Counted from the first letter of the stretch, positions 16,992 to 26,697 are shown. The stretch is 64,000 nucleotides of DNA from Nitrospira sp. (GCA_005116835.1 SWDM01000016.1:62001-126000); one strand, 5' to 3'. The notes: generated by a model from the sequence alone, not told the origin. Numbers and translations: made by a program.

Positions 16992-18428
16992 ATGGCTCAG
17001 AGTTGCATGGTAATACTCGCTTACACCAGGTTGTTCGTCGCCATCTTTTTGTTGAGCACCTTCGTCGTTGCCTGCTCGGGAGGTGGTTCGTCATCGAGTG
17101 GTTCTTCATCGACTAGTTCTTCGCCCAACATTTCAACGGCATCAGTATGTGGCCCACCAGCAAGCATCGTGTCCGTTAGAAATTCCACCTCGATGACCGT
17201 TGCCCGTATCGGGCACACAGCGACGCTCCTCCAAAACCAGGATGTGCTTGTTGTCGGCGGATATGGCGTAGGGGGAGGCTTGTCTTCCACAGAAAACTAT
17301 CATCCAGCGTCAGCGACATGGAGCAACGATGCGAACTTAAGTGGATCCCGTACCGGTCATACGGCGACACTACTTGTAAATGGCGATCTACTTCTGGCTG
17401 GAGGGTATGACAGCAATGGCATCACGGCGTCAGCGGAGATCTATGATAGGGGTACTGATACATGGCGCCCGGCAGCGAATATAAGCGAGCCTCGTTATCA
17501 TCATTCGGCGACTCGACTTCCCGATGCAGAAGGATCAGTACTTCTTATCGGAGGGCGGAATCTCAATGGAGCCGCACTGGCATCTGCAGAACTCTATAAT
17601 CCAAGACTAAATCAATGGAGCGTTGCAGGGTCTATGTCCGTCCCGCGGACCGGTCATGCGACAACATTGCTGCCAACAGGGCAGGTTCTCGTGACGGGGG
17701 GATGGGGCAGTCGAGGACTGACTGGCACTGCCGAGCTATACGATTCAAGCACAGGCCTGTGGAGCCTAGCGCAAAACATGACTATCGCCCGTACAGGGCA
17801 TACAGCAACAGTGCTAACGAATGGAGACGTTCTCGTTGCTGGAGGGTACGGCAGCGGTGGCGCACTCGCGTCCGCCGAGATATACCGCGTACTCGATCCT
17901 AATACTGGTCAAGGCCAATGGGTCGGCACAACGGATCTTCAGGTGCCCCGAGCAGGACATTCTGCGACAGGGCTATCGAATAATTCGGTGTTTGTTGTGG
18001 GTGGAGAAGACGAAAAAGGAATGCTGAGCTCGTCGGAACTGTATGATGCGACGAACAACCAATGGATCTTCGGGAGCAGTTTAATCAGCCCTCGGGCATT
18101 CCATACTGCAACGCTGTTAGCGGACGAATCGCTCTTGGTCACTGGGGGGACACTTCTTCGATCTGACCGTGTCTCTGCTGAACGGGTAACGCCACGCGCA
18201 CAGGCAATCGTGGAATGGGATCGACCATCCGATCCCGCGGTAATCGGGCATAAGATTTACTATGGAACCACTTCCAAGACATACCAAGGTTTGGCTATTC
18301 TCGATCGAGACGTGATGCACATGTTTGGAAATCTTACGAGAGGAACGACATACTATTTTGCAGTGACGAGTATCAGCGAGACCGGAGAAAGTTGCGCCTC
18401 AAAGGAAATCAGCGCGCTCATCCCGTAA
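16992..18428 (+). CDS. Kelch-repeat lipoprotein with C-terminal Fn3-like domain
   Basis: Exported lipoprotein of 478 residues. A hydrophobic signal ends in the lipobox VVAC (Cys about 28), followed by a Ser/Gly linker (GGGSSSSGSSSTSSS). Then about seven Kelch units, each with an R-x-G-H-T-A-T-L-L segment and a later VLVxGG, spaced about 50 residues, which should close as a beta-propeller. The last ~90 residues (VEWDRPSDPAVIGHKIYYGT... TTYYFAVTSISETG) look like a fibronectin type III domain. It is expected to be anchored to the outer membrane and to bind a ligand; no enzyme residues are obvious. Alternative start at 17007. It faces accC with only 20 bases between. Confidence 0.87.
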   Translation: MAQSCMVILAYTRLFVAIFLLSTFVVACSGGGSSSSGSSSTSSSPNISTASVCGPPASIVSVRNSTSMTVARIGHTATLLQNQDVLVVGGYGVGGGLSSTENYHPASATWSNDANLSGSRTGHTATLLVNGDLLLAGGYDSNGITASAEIYDRGTDTWRPAANISEPRYHHSATRLPDAEGSVLLIGGRNLNGAALASAELYNPRLNQWSVAGSMSVPRTGHATTLLPTGQVLVTGGWGSRGLTGTAELYDSSTGLWSLAQNMTIARTGHTATVLTNGDVLVAGGYGSGGALASAEIYRVLDPNTGQGQWVGTTDLQVPRAGHSATGLSNNSVFVVGGEDEKGMLSSSELYDATNNQWIFGSSLISPRAFHTATLLADESLLVTGGTLLRSDRVSAERVTPRAQAIVEWDRPSDPAVIGHKIYYGTTSKTYQGLAILDRDVMHMFGNLTRGTTYYFAVTSISETGESCASKEISALIP

Positions 18429-18429
18429 C

Positions 18430-18461
18430 CCTTGCGGGAGAGGCAGCTTTAGCTCGCAAGG
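18430..18461. terminator. possible bidirectional terminator hairpin
   Basis: CCTTGCGGGAG pairs with CTCGCAAGG (two-base bulge) around a 12-base loop, between the convergent Kelch gene and accC and overlapping the accC stop codon. There is no strong T-run on either side, so efficiency is uncertain. Confidence 0.4.
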
Positions 18462-19789
18462 AACCGCTCTAAGAATGTCGTGGAAACGTGGCCCTTCTGG
18501 AAGTCGGGATCGTTAAGAATCCGTTTGTGCAGGGGGATGGTCGTCTTAATGCCCTCAATCACAAACTCGTCGAGGGCTCGGCGCATACGGGCAATGGATT
18601 CCTGCCTGTCCCGTCCATGGGTAATGACTTTGGCGATCATCGAATCGTAAAACGGGACAACCATCATATTCGCTTCCATCGCGGAGTCGACTCGGACTCC
18701 GAATCCACCAGGCGCGCTGTACTTGGTAATCATGCCCGGGCAGGGCGTAAACTTCTCAGGATCTTCGGCATTGATGCGGCATTCTAGGCTGTGGCCGATG
18801 AGCTTGATGTCTTGCTGCTTGAACGACAGGGACTGTCCGTCGGCGAGCCTGATTTGCTCCTTGATGAGGTCGATGCCGGTCACCATTTCTGTGATCGCGT
18901 GCTCGACCTGGATGCGGGTGTTCACTTCCATGAAGAAGAAATTATGGTCCTTGTCGAGGAGAAATTCGACAGTGCCGACATTCCGGTAGTGCACCGCTTT
19001 GACAGCTTCAACTGCAACGCGGCAGATTTCCCTCCGGAGTTTCTCATCGACGGCAGGCGACGGCGTCTCTTCGAGAAGCTTTTGATGCCGGCGTTGGATC
19101 GAGCAGTCTCGTTCGCCGAGATGCACGACATGACCGCGGTGGTCGGCGATGATCTGCACTTCTATATGACGGGGTTCGAGAAAGTATCGTTCGAGGTAGA
19201 CGGCATCGTTGCCGAACGTGGTCTTCGCTTCCGCTTGAGCTGCTTGAAAGGCGCGGGCAAGATCGTCGGCTTTATTGACGACACGCATACCTCGGCCTCC
19301 TCCACCGGATGAGGCTTTGATGATGACGGGATAGCCGACTTTCCCGGCGGCATCGAGAGCTTCCTGTTCACTCTTCAACTCACCGGGGCTGCCAGGCGTA
19401 ACCGGTAAGCCTCGACGGGCTACAATTTCCCGAGCCTTGGCTTTGTCTCCCAAGAGCGCGATGTGTTCAGACGTGGGACCGATGAATTTGACGCCGATGG
19501 ACTCGCAGACTTCAGCGAAGTGGGCGTTTTCGGAAAGGAAGCCATAGCCGGGATGGATGGCGTCAGCCCCGGTAATCTCAGCCGCGCTCAATACGTTGGG
19601 AATATTTCGATAACTGAGGGCGGCGTCGGCAGGACCGACACAGATTTTTTCATCGGCAGCACGAACGTGGAGGCTCGCTCCATCGGCCTCGGAGAAAATC
19701 GCGACGGTCTTGATACCGAGCTCTTTGCAAGCCCGAATCACACGGAGCGCAATCTCCCCGCGATTGGCAATTAAGACTTTCTTGAACAA
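18449..19789 (-). CDS. accC: acetyl-CoA carboxylase biotin carboxylase subunit
   Basis: Carboxylates the biotin of AccB using ATP and bicarbonate, the first half of malonyl-CoA formation. The ATP-grasp glycine loop (SSGGGGRGM, about 164-172), the catalytic EVNTRIQVEH (about 288-297) and the conserved start FKKVLIANRGEIALR are all present; 446 residues is standard. It is the last gene of aroQ-efp-accB-accC, a common bacterial order. The carboxyltransferase subunits are not in the window. Confidence 0.97.
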   Translation of the reverse strand: MFKKVLIANRGEIALRVIRACKELGIKTVAIFSEADGASLHVRAADEKICVGPADAALSYRNIPNVLSAAEITGADAIHPGYGFLSENAHFAEVCESIGVKFIGPTSEHIALLGDKAKAREIVARRGLPVTPGSPGELKSEQEALDAAGKVGYPVIIKASSGGGGRGMRVVNKADDLARAFQAAQAEAKTTFGNDAVYLERYFLEPRHIEVQIIADHRGHVVHLGERDCSIQRRHQKLLEETPSPAVDEKLRREICRVAVEAVKAVHYRNVGTVEFLLDKDHNFFFMEVNTRIQVEHAITEMVTGIDLIKEQIRLADGQSLSFKQQDIKLIGHSLECRINAEDPEKFTPCPGMITKYSAPGGFGVRVDSAMEANMMVVPFYDSMIAKVITHGRDRQESIARMRRALDEFVIEGIKTTIPLHKRILNDPDFQKGHVSTTFLERFLAS

Positions 19790-19822
19790 GCGAATACTCC
19801 GATGTGTGTTACGGGAAGAGGA

Positions 19823-20395
19823 TTAGGGTGTGGCTGTTGAGTCCACGAGGAAGAGCGCCTGGCCATACTCCACCGGCTTGGTGCTTTCGGCCAGAATCTT
19901 CACGACCCGCCCATCCATCTCCGACTCGATTTCGTTCATCAACTTCATTGCTTCGACGATGCACAGGACTTGTCCCTTCTTCACAAAATCGCCTTCTTCG
20001 ACATAGGGGTCGGCATCGGGCGAGGGAGATCGATAGAAGGTTCCCACGATCGGAGACGCAATGGTAATCATTCCGGTAGCGTTGTCTGTCTGAGCCCCGG
20101 TCGCAACCGAGGGCTGGGAAGATGATGCCGAGGCCGGCGTCCCCTGCTCCGGGACAGTGGTGGTAATCGTTCTGACCCCTGTCTCATGGCGTACGCGGAT
20201 TCTGAGGCCTTCGCGCTCCAACTCAAGTTCGGTCAGGTTATTCTTCTTCAGTAAATCGATCAGTTCCTGGATGTGTTTGGTTTGCTGTCCCGAAAGCAGG
20301 GGCGTCCCTTGTCCGGTTTGGGGCTGGGCAAAAGCCTGGGGCAAAAGGATCGGCGCTCCACTTTTCTTCGATTTACTCGACTTCTGCTTGCTCAC
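19823..20395 (-). CDS. accB: biotin carboxyl carrier protein of acetyl-CoA carboxylase
   Basis: Carries carboxybiotin between AccC and the carboxyltransferase. The C-terminal biotinyl domain has the lysine in EAMKLMNE (about 147-154). The N-terminus has an extra Ser/Lys-rich stretch and a [22 protein letters not shown] helix-type region, joined by a Pro/Ala/Ser/Thr linker ([15 protein letters not shown]). 190 residues is longer than E. coli AccB by about 35. Its start overlaps the efp stop by four bases (ATGA), so translation is likely coupled. Confidence 0.96.
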   Translation of the reverse strand: MSKQKSSKSKKSGAPILLPQAFAQPQTGQGTPLLSGQQTKHIQELIDLLKKNNLTELELEREGLRIRVRHETGVRTITTTVPEQGTPASASSSQPSVATGAQTDNATGMITIASPIVGTFYRSPSPDADPYVEEGDFVKKGQVLCIVEAMKLMNEIESEMDGRVVKILAESTKPVEYGQALFLVDSTATP

Positions 20396-20952
20396 CGAAC
20401 ACGCTCCACATATTCTCTGGTACGTGTATCGATCTTGATCACAGTCCCAGTTTCCAAATAGAGCGGAACCTTGATCGTGGCGCCGGTTTCAAGGGTAGCG
20501 AGTTTGGTGCCGCCTGTTGCCGTGTCGCCGCGGAAACCCGGCTCGGTATCACTAACTTTGAGTTCGATAAAGTTAGGAAGTTCGACATCGATCGGACGAT
20601 GTTCGTACACGAGGATCTTGACCGTCATGTTTTCCTTTAAGAGGTCCGCGTTTCCTCCGAGCTTGCCCTTTTCGAATGTCAGTTGTTCAAAGGTTTCCGT
20701 GTCCATAAAGGTATAGGCGGTGTCGGTCGTATAGAGGAATTGCATGGTTCGTTCCTCGAGATCTGGCTCTTCGAACCGTTCACCGGACCTGAAGGTGCGA
20801 TCCAGAACATTGCCTGAGAGATAGCTCTTGAGTTTGGTGCGCACAAAGGCCCCACCCTTGCCGGGTTTTACATGTTGAAACTCGACAATATAAAAGGGCT
20901 GGTTATCGACCATTAGCCGCACACCACCGCGAAAATCGGTTGTGGAAATCAC
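20392..20952 (-). CDS. efp: translation elongation factor P
   Basis: Relieves ribosome stalling at polyproline stretches. The tip loop reads KPGKGGAF with Lys32 at the position that is modified in E. coli (Lys34), so a lysine-type modification (EpmA route) is expected rather than arginine rhamnosylation. The usual KOW/OB/OB order fits 186 residues, ending [18 protein letters not shown]. It overlaps accB by four bases. Confidence 0.97.
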   Translation of the reverse strand: MISTTDFRGGVRLMVDNQPFYIVEFQHVKPGKGGAFVRTKLKSYLSGNVLDRTFRSGERFEEPDLEERTMQFLYTTDTAYTFMDTETFEQLTFEKGKLGGNADLLKENMTVKILVYEHRPIDVELPNFIELKVSDTEPGFRGDTATGGTKLATLETGATIKVPLYLETGTVIKIDTRTREYVERVR

Positions 20953-20999
20953 TCGATGCTCCCTTCAGACTGTGATCGGTTGCTCGACCGGATTTGCGA

Positions 21000-21500
21000 T
21001 TATTTCTTTCCTGTCGTCATTCGCCGCGACTTCACCGGCGCGGATACGTTCTTCTCGCGTCGGAGTGTAGTCAGATGGTCGTGCAGCCCGCGAAGCGCAA
21101 GGAGATAACCGGTCAGCCCTAAGCCGGAAATCTGCCCGATCGCCACTCCTGCAATATAGGATCGATGGCGGAACTCTTCACGCTGGTAAATATTGGATAG
21201 ATGCACTTCCACCGTCGGCAGGCCGACCGCCGCGATGGCGTCACGGATTGCAATACTGGTGTGAGTATATGCAGCTGGATTGATGATGATGCCGTCGTAT
21301 CCAATCCGAGCCTCTTGAATCCAAGTCACCAGTTCACCTTCACTATTCGACTGGCGGAGATCGACCTTAACGGACAATTCCTCCGCCAGCTTGACGATGG
21401 CTACGTTCAGAGCGTCGAGGGAAAGGATGCCGTAAATGGATTGTTCCCTAGTTCCGAGAAGATTGAGATTTGGACCGTGTAAGACTTGGATTCGTAGCAT
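21000..21500 (-). CDS. aroQ: type II 3-dehydroquinate dehydratase
   Basis: Third step of the shikimate pathway. Type II signature at the N-terminus ([13 protein letters not shown]) with catalytic Tyr23, the [12 protein letters not shown] segment, [15 protein letters not shown] and the His region [17 protein letters not shown]. It has about 18 extra basic residues at the C-terminus ([19 protein letters not shown]) compared with the usual ~146. First gene of the aroQ-efp-accB-accC group, 47 bases from efp. Confidence 0.96.
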   Translation of the reverse strand: MLRIQVLHGPNLNLLGTREQSIYGILSLDALNVAIVKLAEELSVKVDLRQSNSEGELVTWIQEARIGYDGIIINPAAYTHTSIAIRDAIAAVGLPTVEVHLSNIYQREEFRHRSYIAGVAIGQISGLGLTGYLLALRGLHDHLTTLRREKNVSAPVKSRRMTTGKK

Positions 21501-21605
21501 GTCTGTCTACCAGATACCGGATACACAAGGACGATTCTTTGTGAGAGGATCCGGCAGAGGGGCATTGTAGCAGTCCGCCTCAGACCGGTCAAACATGCAA
21601 AAGTA

Positions 21606-22394
21606 TTAGGAAGTTTTAGTCTGTGGTTCGTTCGTTGCGTCGCGATCCTGTCGGCGCAACTCAATAGCGCGGAGCCAAGCCTCCAGTTGAGCCACAGCCC
21701 CATCTTGCGGCGATTGAGCCGGCACCAACTCGGAATCGGCGCCGGGAAAATCCTGCTCCAAAGCCACGAGTCGTTCCCCGGTTCGATCTTGTAAGGTAAG
21801 GTCTGTCTCCTTAACAGTTGGCGACTGGCTAGGCGCGTCGGCAGAGGCATTCTCTCTCGCGTCCACCATTGTAGCCGATTGGTCCGGCGCCGTACTCATC
21901 TCCTGAGCGGGTGGCGCAATCGTCACCGGATTTGCGGGCTTGGACCGTTCTATCTCTTTCTTTTGTGTCAGTGACCCACCCAGAGCAGCTTGGACTGACA
22001 GCGCTTCTTCATCACGCGGGTTGACTGCCAGAATAACGGCACAGGACAACAGCGCCGACTCCTTCATACCCTGGTTTTGATAAATCTTGATCAAGGTTCT
22101 GTGGGCTCGCAGATTTTCAGGGCTTACCTTAACGGATTCCTCCAAAATTGCCTTGGCCTTCGTGGCTTGTCCCATTTGGTCGTACGCGCGTCCCAGTGCA
22201 ACCATGGCAGTAATAAATCCAGGATATAATTTCAGGCCATCTTCGAGGACCGCAGCGGCTTCCTGCCACATTCCGACTTTTCCGTACTCCTCGGCCAGCG
22301 GCATAAAGGCTTTGGAATGTGGATCTTTGGCTAACTGAGTAGCCAGCCGATCAATTTCCAAGGCGCTCGCTGCGGCTTGTGGGTTCTGAGCCAT
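21606..22394 (-). CDS. tetratricopeptide-repeat protein
   Basis: 262 residues, no signal peptide. About three TPR units fill residues 15-125 (KAFMPLAEEYGKVGMWQEAA, GFITAMVALGRAYDQMGQAT, NLRAHRTLIKIYQNQG), which should serve protein-protein contact. The rest is a low-complexity, acidic/Pro-rich tail and a final helix (VAQLEAWLRAIELRRQDRD). It starts 5 bases after coaBC ends and is probably in the same transcript. No specific partner is shown. Confidence 0.85.
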   Translation of the reverse strand: MAQNPQAAASALEIDRLATQLAKDPHSKAFMPLAEEYGKVGMWQEAAAVLEDGLKLYPGFITAMVALGRAYDQMGQATKAKAILEESVKVSPENLRAHRTLIKIYQNQGMKESALLSCAVILAVNPRDEEALSVQAALGGSLTQKKEIERSKPANPVTIAPPAQEMSTAPDQSATMVDARENASADAPSQSPTVKETDLTLQDRTGERLVALEQDFPGADSELVPAQSPQDGAVAQLEAWLRAIELRRQDRDATNEPQTKTS

Positions 22395-22399
22395 TGCGA

Positions 22400-23662
22400 C
22401 TAGTGTCCTCTCACAACCGGGCTGGAAGCATCGTTGGATTGTCTGGCATGTAGAAGTTGCTGCGCCCGGTTCAAAATCACATCGGCGAGCGCTCGTTTCG
22501 GTATCAGCGGCACGTCAATCATGACTCCCTGCCGGTCGATCAAAACGGCGGCATTTTGATCGCTACCGAACCCCCCTCCCGATGTCGTGACATCGTTGGC
22601 GACGATGAGATCCAACCCCTTCGCTATCAACTTACCCTGTGCATTAGCGATCAGATCGTGGGTCTCCGCCGCGAAACCCACAAAGAGTTGCGTAGTTCGT
22701 TGAGCAGATAAGGACGCCAGGATATCCGTGGTGCATTCTAGGTCCAACGACTGGCCTACTTTTCCTTGTTTCTTCATTTTGCGCTGAGCAGGGCTTATGG
22801 GACGATAATCCGACACAGCGGCGGCCATGATGACAGTCGTAGACCATGCAAGGCGCGCGGACAGGGCTTTGTACATTTCTTCAGCCGTGGCGATCGGCAC
22901 GACCTCGACGCCTCTCGGAGCAAGCAAGGCAGTAGGACCGGTGACGAGTACTACCTGGGCTCCCCTCGCCTGAGCGGCTTCAGCAATGGCATAGCCCATC
23001 TTGCCTGACGATCGGTTTGAAATGAATCGAACCGGATCGATTGGCTCCTGTGTCGGGCCAGCTGAAACCAACACGCGATGCCCCTGCCAATCACGCTGTG
23101 GAGCCAGTGCCGTCTGAAGCGCCTCCAGAATCGCGCCTTCCTCAGCCAAACGGCCCTGGCCGATCCGTCCGGATGCAAGAGGGCCTATTTCCGGATCGAC
23201 TACCACGGTTCCTCTAGCACGTAAAGTTGCGACATGCTGACTAACGGTTGGATGAGTCCACATCCCTCCATCCATGGCGGGAGCTACAACCAGCGGGCAC
23301 TGTGCCGTAAGGAGCATGGTTGAGAGTAAATCGTCGCCCAGTCCAAGCGCTGTCTTTGCCAGAAAGTTGGCCGTAGCAGGGGCAATGACAATGGCATCGG
23401 ACTGCTCAGGCAATGACAAGTGTTTCATCTCCTGATGCGCCTCAAATACCTCTGTCGATACTGGGTGGCCCGAGAGCACTTCGAACGTAAGGGGCGCCAC
23501 GAACTTCGTGGCGGATTGCGTCATCACGACGTGGACCGTGGCCCCTTCACGAAGGAAGGCCCGGAGCAATGAAATGGCCTTATAAGCGGCAATACTGCCG
23601 GTCACGCCGAGCACGATCCGCTTCCCGGCCAGCATCGGCCCTGTGGAGCCGGATATCGTCAT
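22400..23662 (-). CDS. coaBC: bifunctional CoaBC (phosphopantothenoylcysteine synthetase/decarboxylase)
   Basis: Makes 4'-phosphopantetheine for coenzyme A in two steps. Residues 1-185 are the FMN-dependent decarboxylase (GSIAAYKAISLLR, HLSLPEQSDAIVIAPATAN); the rest is the CTP-dependent synthetase (SAGPTQEPIDPVRFISNRSS, AAVSDYRP). In the decarboxylase the usual PxMNxxMW motif reads PAMDGGMW, and the usual ACGxxGxGR reads ASGRIGQGR, that is Asn to Asp and Cys to Ser. I recall similar variants in other deep-branching bacteria, so it is probably active. It is adjacent to rpoZ (12 bases). Confidence 0.94.
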   Translation of the reverse strand: MTISGSTGPMLAGKRIVLGVTGSIAAYKAISLLRAFLREGATVHVVMTQSATKFVAPLTFEVLSGHPVSTEVFEAHQEMKHLSLPEQSDAIVIAPATANFLAKTALGLGDDLLSTMLLTAQCPLVVAPAMDGGMWTHPTVSQHVATLRARGTVVVDPEIGPLASGRIGQGRLAEEGAILEALQTALAPQRDWQGHRVLVSAGPTQEPIDPVRFISNRSSGKMGYAIAEAAQARGAQVVLVTGPTALLAPRGVEVVPIATAEEMYKALSARLAWSTTVIMAAAVSDYRPISPAQRKMKKQGKVGQSLDLECTTDILASLSAQRTTQLFVGFAAETHDLIANAQGKLIAKGLDLIVANDVTTSGGGFGSDQNAAVLIDRQGVMIDVPLIPKRALADVILNRAQQLLHARQSNDASSPVVRGH

Positions 23663-23674
23663 CGACGACCTCTC

Positions 23675-24031
23675 TTACTCCTCGCTCTCGACAGCCGGCG
23701 GCGCCGGGGAATCATCGACATAGACGCTCAGCTCTTTCTTAATCTCCTTCGCATCGTCGCCGGTCATCAAGGCGACCCGCTCCATTTCGCCTTCCTTGCC
23801 GCGCTTCGCTTCCTTCATGGCATCCCGCGCTTCCGGGCCAATGAGGTAGGTGACTTGTCCCCGGAGAACCTCATCCAGGGCAATGGTCGTTTCTTTGGTG
23901 AAGCGTGAAGCGGCATGGCGCGACCCCTGCAAGATATGCTTCGCCCGCTGGGCTGCGATGATGGTCAGCCTGTGGCGTGAGTCGAATTGGTCCGGCGTAT
24001 ATTGCGGTAATAATCTCAACATGTCGATCAT
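23675..24031 (-). CDS. rpoZ: RNA polymerase omega subunit
   Basis: Small subunit that helps assemble beta-prime into RNA polymerase. The family pattern is seen in DSRHRLTIIAAQRAKHIL (about 17-34) and in the helix after it (TKETTIALDEVLRGQVTYLIG). It has an acidic, Pro-containing C-terminal tail (DDSPAPPAVESEE). 118 residues is within range. The gmk-rpoZ-coaBC order is classical and supports the call. Confidence 0.92.
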   Translation of the reverse strand: MIDMLRLLPQYTPDQFDSRHRLTIIAAQRAKHILQGSRHAASRFTKETTIALDEVLRGQVTYLIGPEARDAMKEAKRGKEGEMERVALMTGDDAKEIKKELSVYVDDSPAPPAVESEE

Positions 24032-24051
24032 GGATACGGTACTCCTATAGG

Positions 24052-24762
24052 TTAGGGAAGATCTTTACGGTCCCCTGTTTTCTGTTCTTCGTCAAGAATG
24101 AAATTATTCTCGAGCCACGTCATGTTCAATCGTTTCGTCTTCAATCGTTCAGACCAAAAGATACTTTCGAGATCCCGAAGAGACCGGCTGAGGTCTTCGT
24201 TTCGGACAATATAGGCATATTCTCGGTAGCTCCACACCTCTTCCTTTACTTTGTGCAGCCGCCGTTGAATCTCATCCGGCGTATCCGAGGCTCTAGTCTG
24301 GAGGCGGGACCGGAGTACGGTCATCGAAGGAGGAAGGATGAAAATGGATACGGAGTCCTCAAACCGTTTCTTAACCTGCATGGCCCCTTGCACATCGATC
24401 TCCAGCAACACGTCGGTTCCCGTATCGATTTTTTCGGTCAACGATTTCCACGGCGTCCCATACAGGTTCCCATACACGTGCGCCCACTCGACGAATTCAT
24501 TTCGCCCGATCATTTCTTGGAATGTCTTCTCTCCAACGAAAAAATACTCGCGTCCATGCTCTTCCCCGGGCCGAGGCTTCCTTGTGGTATAAGAAATCGA
24601 GTGCCACAGCCCTGGGAGATTCACCGTCAGCTGCTTACAGAGTGTTGTCTTTCCGGTACCAGAGGGCGCGGAAATAATGAACAGAATCCCCCGCCGATCC
24701 ATCGATGTCCGTGGGTGGGCGGAAACAAGCGCCGGGGAGCTGGTCGTGGGGGCTGAATTCAT
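24052..24762 (-). CDS. gmk: guanylate kinase
   Basis: Phosphorylates GMP to GDP with ATP. P-loop SAPSGTGKTTL (about residues 31-41), GMP-binding SYTTRKPRPGEEHGREYFF and DVLLEIDVQGAMQVK are intact. The start at 24762 overlaps the yicC stop (ATGA), giving about 20 extra N-terminal residues; ATG 24702 (MDRRGILF) is the family-like alternative. It lies between yicC and rpoZ in the usual order. Confidence 0.96.
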   Translation of the reverse strand: MNSAPTTSSPALVSAHPRTSMDRRGILFIISAPSGTGKTTLCKQLTVNLPGLWHSISYTTRKPRPGEEHGREYFFVGEKTFQEMIGRNEFVEWAHVYGNLYGTPWKSLTEKIDTGTDVLLEIDVQGAMQVKKRFEDSVSIFILPPSMTVLRSRLQTRASDTPDEIQRRLHKVKEEVWSYREYAYIVRNEDLSRSLRDLESIFWSERLKTKRLNMTWLENNFILDEEQKTGDRKDLP

Positions 24763-25637
24763 TCGACGTTCTGGACCTGTTCCCTGATACGTTCGAGCTC
24801 TGCCTTCATCTGTACGACATGGCCGGCGATGACCGCATCATTGGCTTTCGAACCGATCGTATTCACTTCCCGCCCGATTTCTTGCAGCAGGAAGTCGAGG
24901 GTTTTGCCTACAGAATCTGCGCGGTTGAGCGTCTGCTCAAACTGTATCATATGCGAGTCCAATCTGACTATTTCTTCCGTAATGTCTCCACGATCCGCAA
25001 ATACCGCTAATTCCTGGTAGAGCCGTGGAAGATCGGGAATATCCGAGCCCACAAGTTTCTCCACACGGAGCTTCATTCTGTCGAACATTTCCTGCGCTAA
25101 CAGAGGAGTCCGCGCGGCAACGAGATCCTTATGGCCCCTGATCGTCTGAATGCGCGCCGTCATATCCTCGGCCAAGGCCTTCCCTTCGCGCGTGCGCATA
25201 CCATCGAGATCCGCCAGCGCCTGAGTCGTCAATTGCTGAACGGTCTTCGCCAATTTCGGGTCTTCGGCCGGTTGATCCGACACCGACAGCACATCGCGGA
25301 GGCCGGCCATAAGCGCCAAATCGATAGACCCGCTCAACTTGAGGGACTTTTTCAGGGTACGGAGGGCCTGATGGTACTGTTTTGCGAGCGGTTGGTCAAG
25401 ATTGACACTTCCTGCGCGGCCTTTGCCGGCCTGGACCGTCACAGTCGTATCAATACGGCCACGGGTGCAGCATTGCTGAATGGCTTTCTTGAATGAATCT
25501 TCCAAATGGCTCAATGGCCGTGGTAGGCGACAGGCAATTTCGAGAAACCGATGGTTGACGGAACGCATCTCCACCGTCACGGACCCATCCTGCCAGGGCG
25601 CCTGTCGCCGGCCAAAACCGGTCATGCTACGAATCAT
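24759..25637 (-). CDS. yicC: YicC family endoribonuclease
   Basis: Member of the YicC/YloC family, described as an endoribonuclease in E. coli. It begins with the invariant IRSMTGFGR and SVNHRFLEI, and ends with the C-terminal block DFLLQEIGREVNTIGSKAND followed by a helix. 292 residues from ATG 25637, a normal length; the frame is open 40 codons further upstream but that lies inside nth. Four-base overlaps with nth upstream and gmk downstream indicate one operon. Confidence 0.94.
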   Translation of the reverse strand: MIRSMTGFGRRQAPWQDGSVTVEMRSVNHRFLEIACRLPRPLSHLEDSFKKAIQQCCTRGRIDTTVTVQAGKGRAGSVNLDQPLAKQYHQALRTLKKSLKLSGSIDLALMAGLRDVLSVSDQPAEDPKLAKTVQQLTTQALADLDGMRTREGKALAEDMTARIQTIRGHKDLVAARTPLLAQEMFDRMKLRVEKLVGSDIPDLPRLYQELAVFADRGDITEEIVRLDSHMIQFEQTLNRADSVGKTLDFLLQEIGREVNTIGSKANDAVIAGHVVQMKAELERIREQVQNVE

Positions 25638-26296
25638 TGTAAACCTTTCTCTTTCCAGGGACAGTGCCGGTAGATCGAACAGGCGCCGCACTGGGGTTTT
25701 CTTGCAATGCAGACATATCGGCCATGAAGCAGCAGCCGCTGCGAGACCGACGTCCACTGAGACTTCGGCAAAAGCAGCTGCAAATCTTGTTCGACCTGAT
25801 CGGGATTCTCCGATTTAGTCAGGCCGAGCCGTTTGGCCACTCGCTTCACATGGGTATCGACTACGATACTTGGGCGGCCGAAGGCATTACCGAGCATGAC
25901 ATTTGCTGTTTTTCTGCCGACCCCTGGCAAGGTGATCAATTCTTCCATCGTGTCTGGAACCTCTCCGCCAAAGCGGTCGATCACGGTTTGACCGCAGGCA
26001 ACGAGGTGTTTAGCCTTGTTCTTGAAGAAACCCGTGGAGCGAATGACCTGTTCAAGCTCAGGGCGATGCGCCGCTGCAAGCTCTGCCGGCCCCCGATACA
26101 GCTGAAAGAGCGAAGGGGTGACCTGATTGACTCGCTGGTCGGTGCATTGGGCAGAGAGGATCGTGGCCACGAGCAATTCCCAAGGAGAACGATGGTCCAG
26201 TTCCATCTTTGGGCTCGGCATCGCGCGCTGCAGTGTTTTCGCAATATCCCTGAGGCGGGTTCGCTGGTCCGACGATGAGAGTGCTTTTGTAGTCAT
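25634..26296 (-). CDS. nth: endonuclease III (DNA glycosylase/AP lyase)
   Basis: Removes oxidised pyrimidines and cleaves at the abasic site. The helix-hairpin-helix LPGVGRKTANVMLG with the catalytic Lys, the catalytic Asp in VDTHVKRVAKRL, and the C-x6-C-x2-C-x5-C [4Fe-4S] motif at the C-terminus (CIARKPQCGACSIYRHC) are all intact. ATG 26296 (MTTKALSSS) is preferred to 26347. First gene of nth-yicC-gmk-rpoZ-coaBC. Upstream is a 400-base region mostly filled by a repeat element. Confidence 0.96.
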   Translation of the reverse strand: MTTKALSSSDQRTRLRDIAKTLQRAMPSPKMELDHRSPWELLVATILSAQCTDQRVNQVTPSLFQLYRGPAELAAAHRPELEQVIRSTGFFKNKAKHLVACGQTVIDRFGGEVPDTMEELITLPGVGRKTANVMLGNAFGRPSIVVDTHVKRVAKRLGLTKSENPDQVEQDLQLLLPKSQWTSVSQRLLLHGRYVCIARKPQCGACSIYRHCPWKEKGLQ

Positions 26297-26433
26297 AGCC
26301 CGAACTAAAAAAGAGCAATTGTGCAGTGGATGACAGGAGAGATGCAAGTGCTGCTATCAGACAGTAGAAATCTTCGGTTATTGCATAAAATGCCGAACGA
26401 ATGTTTTGTAGGACACCGACGTCTCAATCGTCT

Positions 26434-26697
26434 CAAGATGCTCAAAAAGGCCAGCCTCCTCACCAACCCAACCCAACCCAACCCTAGCGCGCCTAGACGC
26501 GCCTGGTCCCAAGCAAGGCCGCAGCGAGCAAAGAGGCGAGGAGGTACGTACCGCACTTGTGGAGCCGTTCGCCCATACAGTGAATCTTGGCGAACGGGAC
26601 ATACCCTCCAGTGCTCCCGATATTCGCGGTATTCCTTCTCAACGTTGAGTCTCTGAGCGATGCAAAAACACCGCTGGCGGACTGTTTCAGCATCTTG
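26434..26697 (-). repeat. dispersed inverted-repeat element, family A (copy 3)
   Basis: Read on the minus strand it begins directly at the hflX stop (TAACAAGATGCTGAAACAGTC) and ends CTTTTTGAGCATCTTG near 26434, about 264 bp, the longest copy. Inside are CGCCAGCGGTGTTTTTGCATC, the palindrome GGTACGTACC (26543-26552), a hairpin CCGTTCGCC/GGCGAACGG (26565-26597), and a short tandem run of CCCAA (26464-26485). The region 26297-26433 between it and nth shows no gene. Confidence 0.75.
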
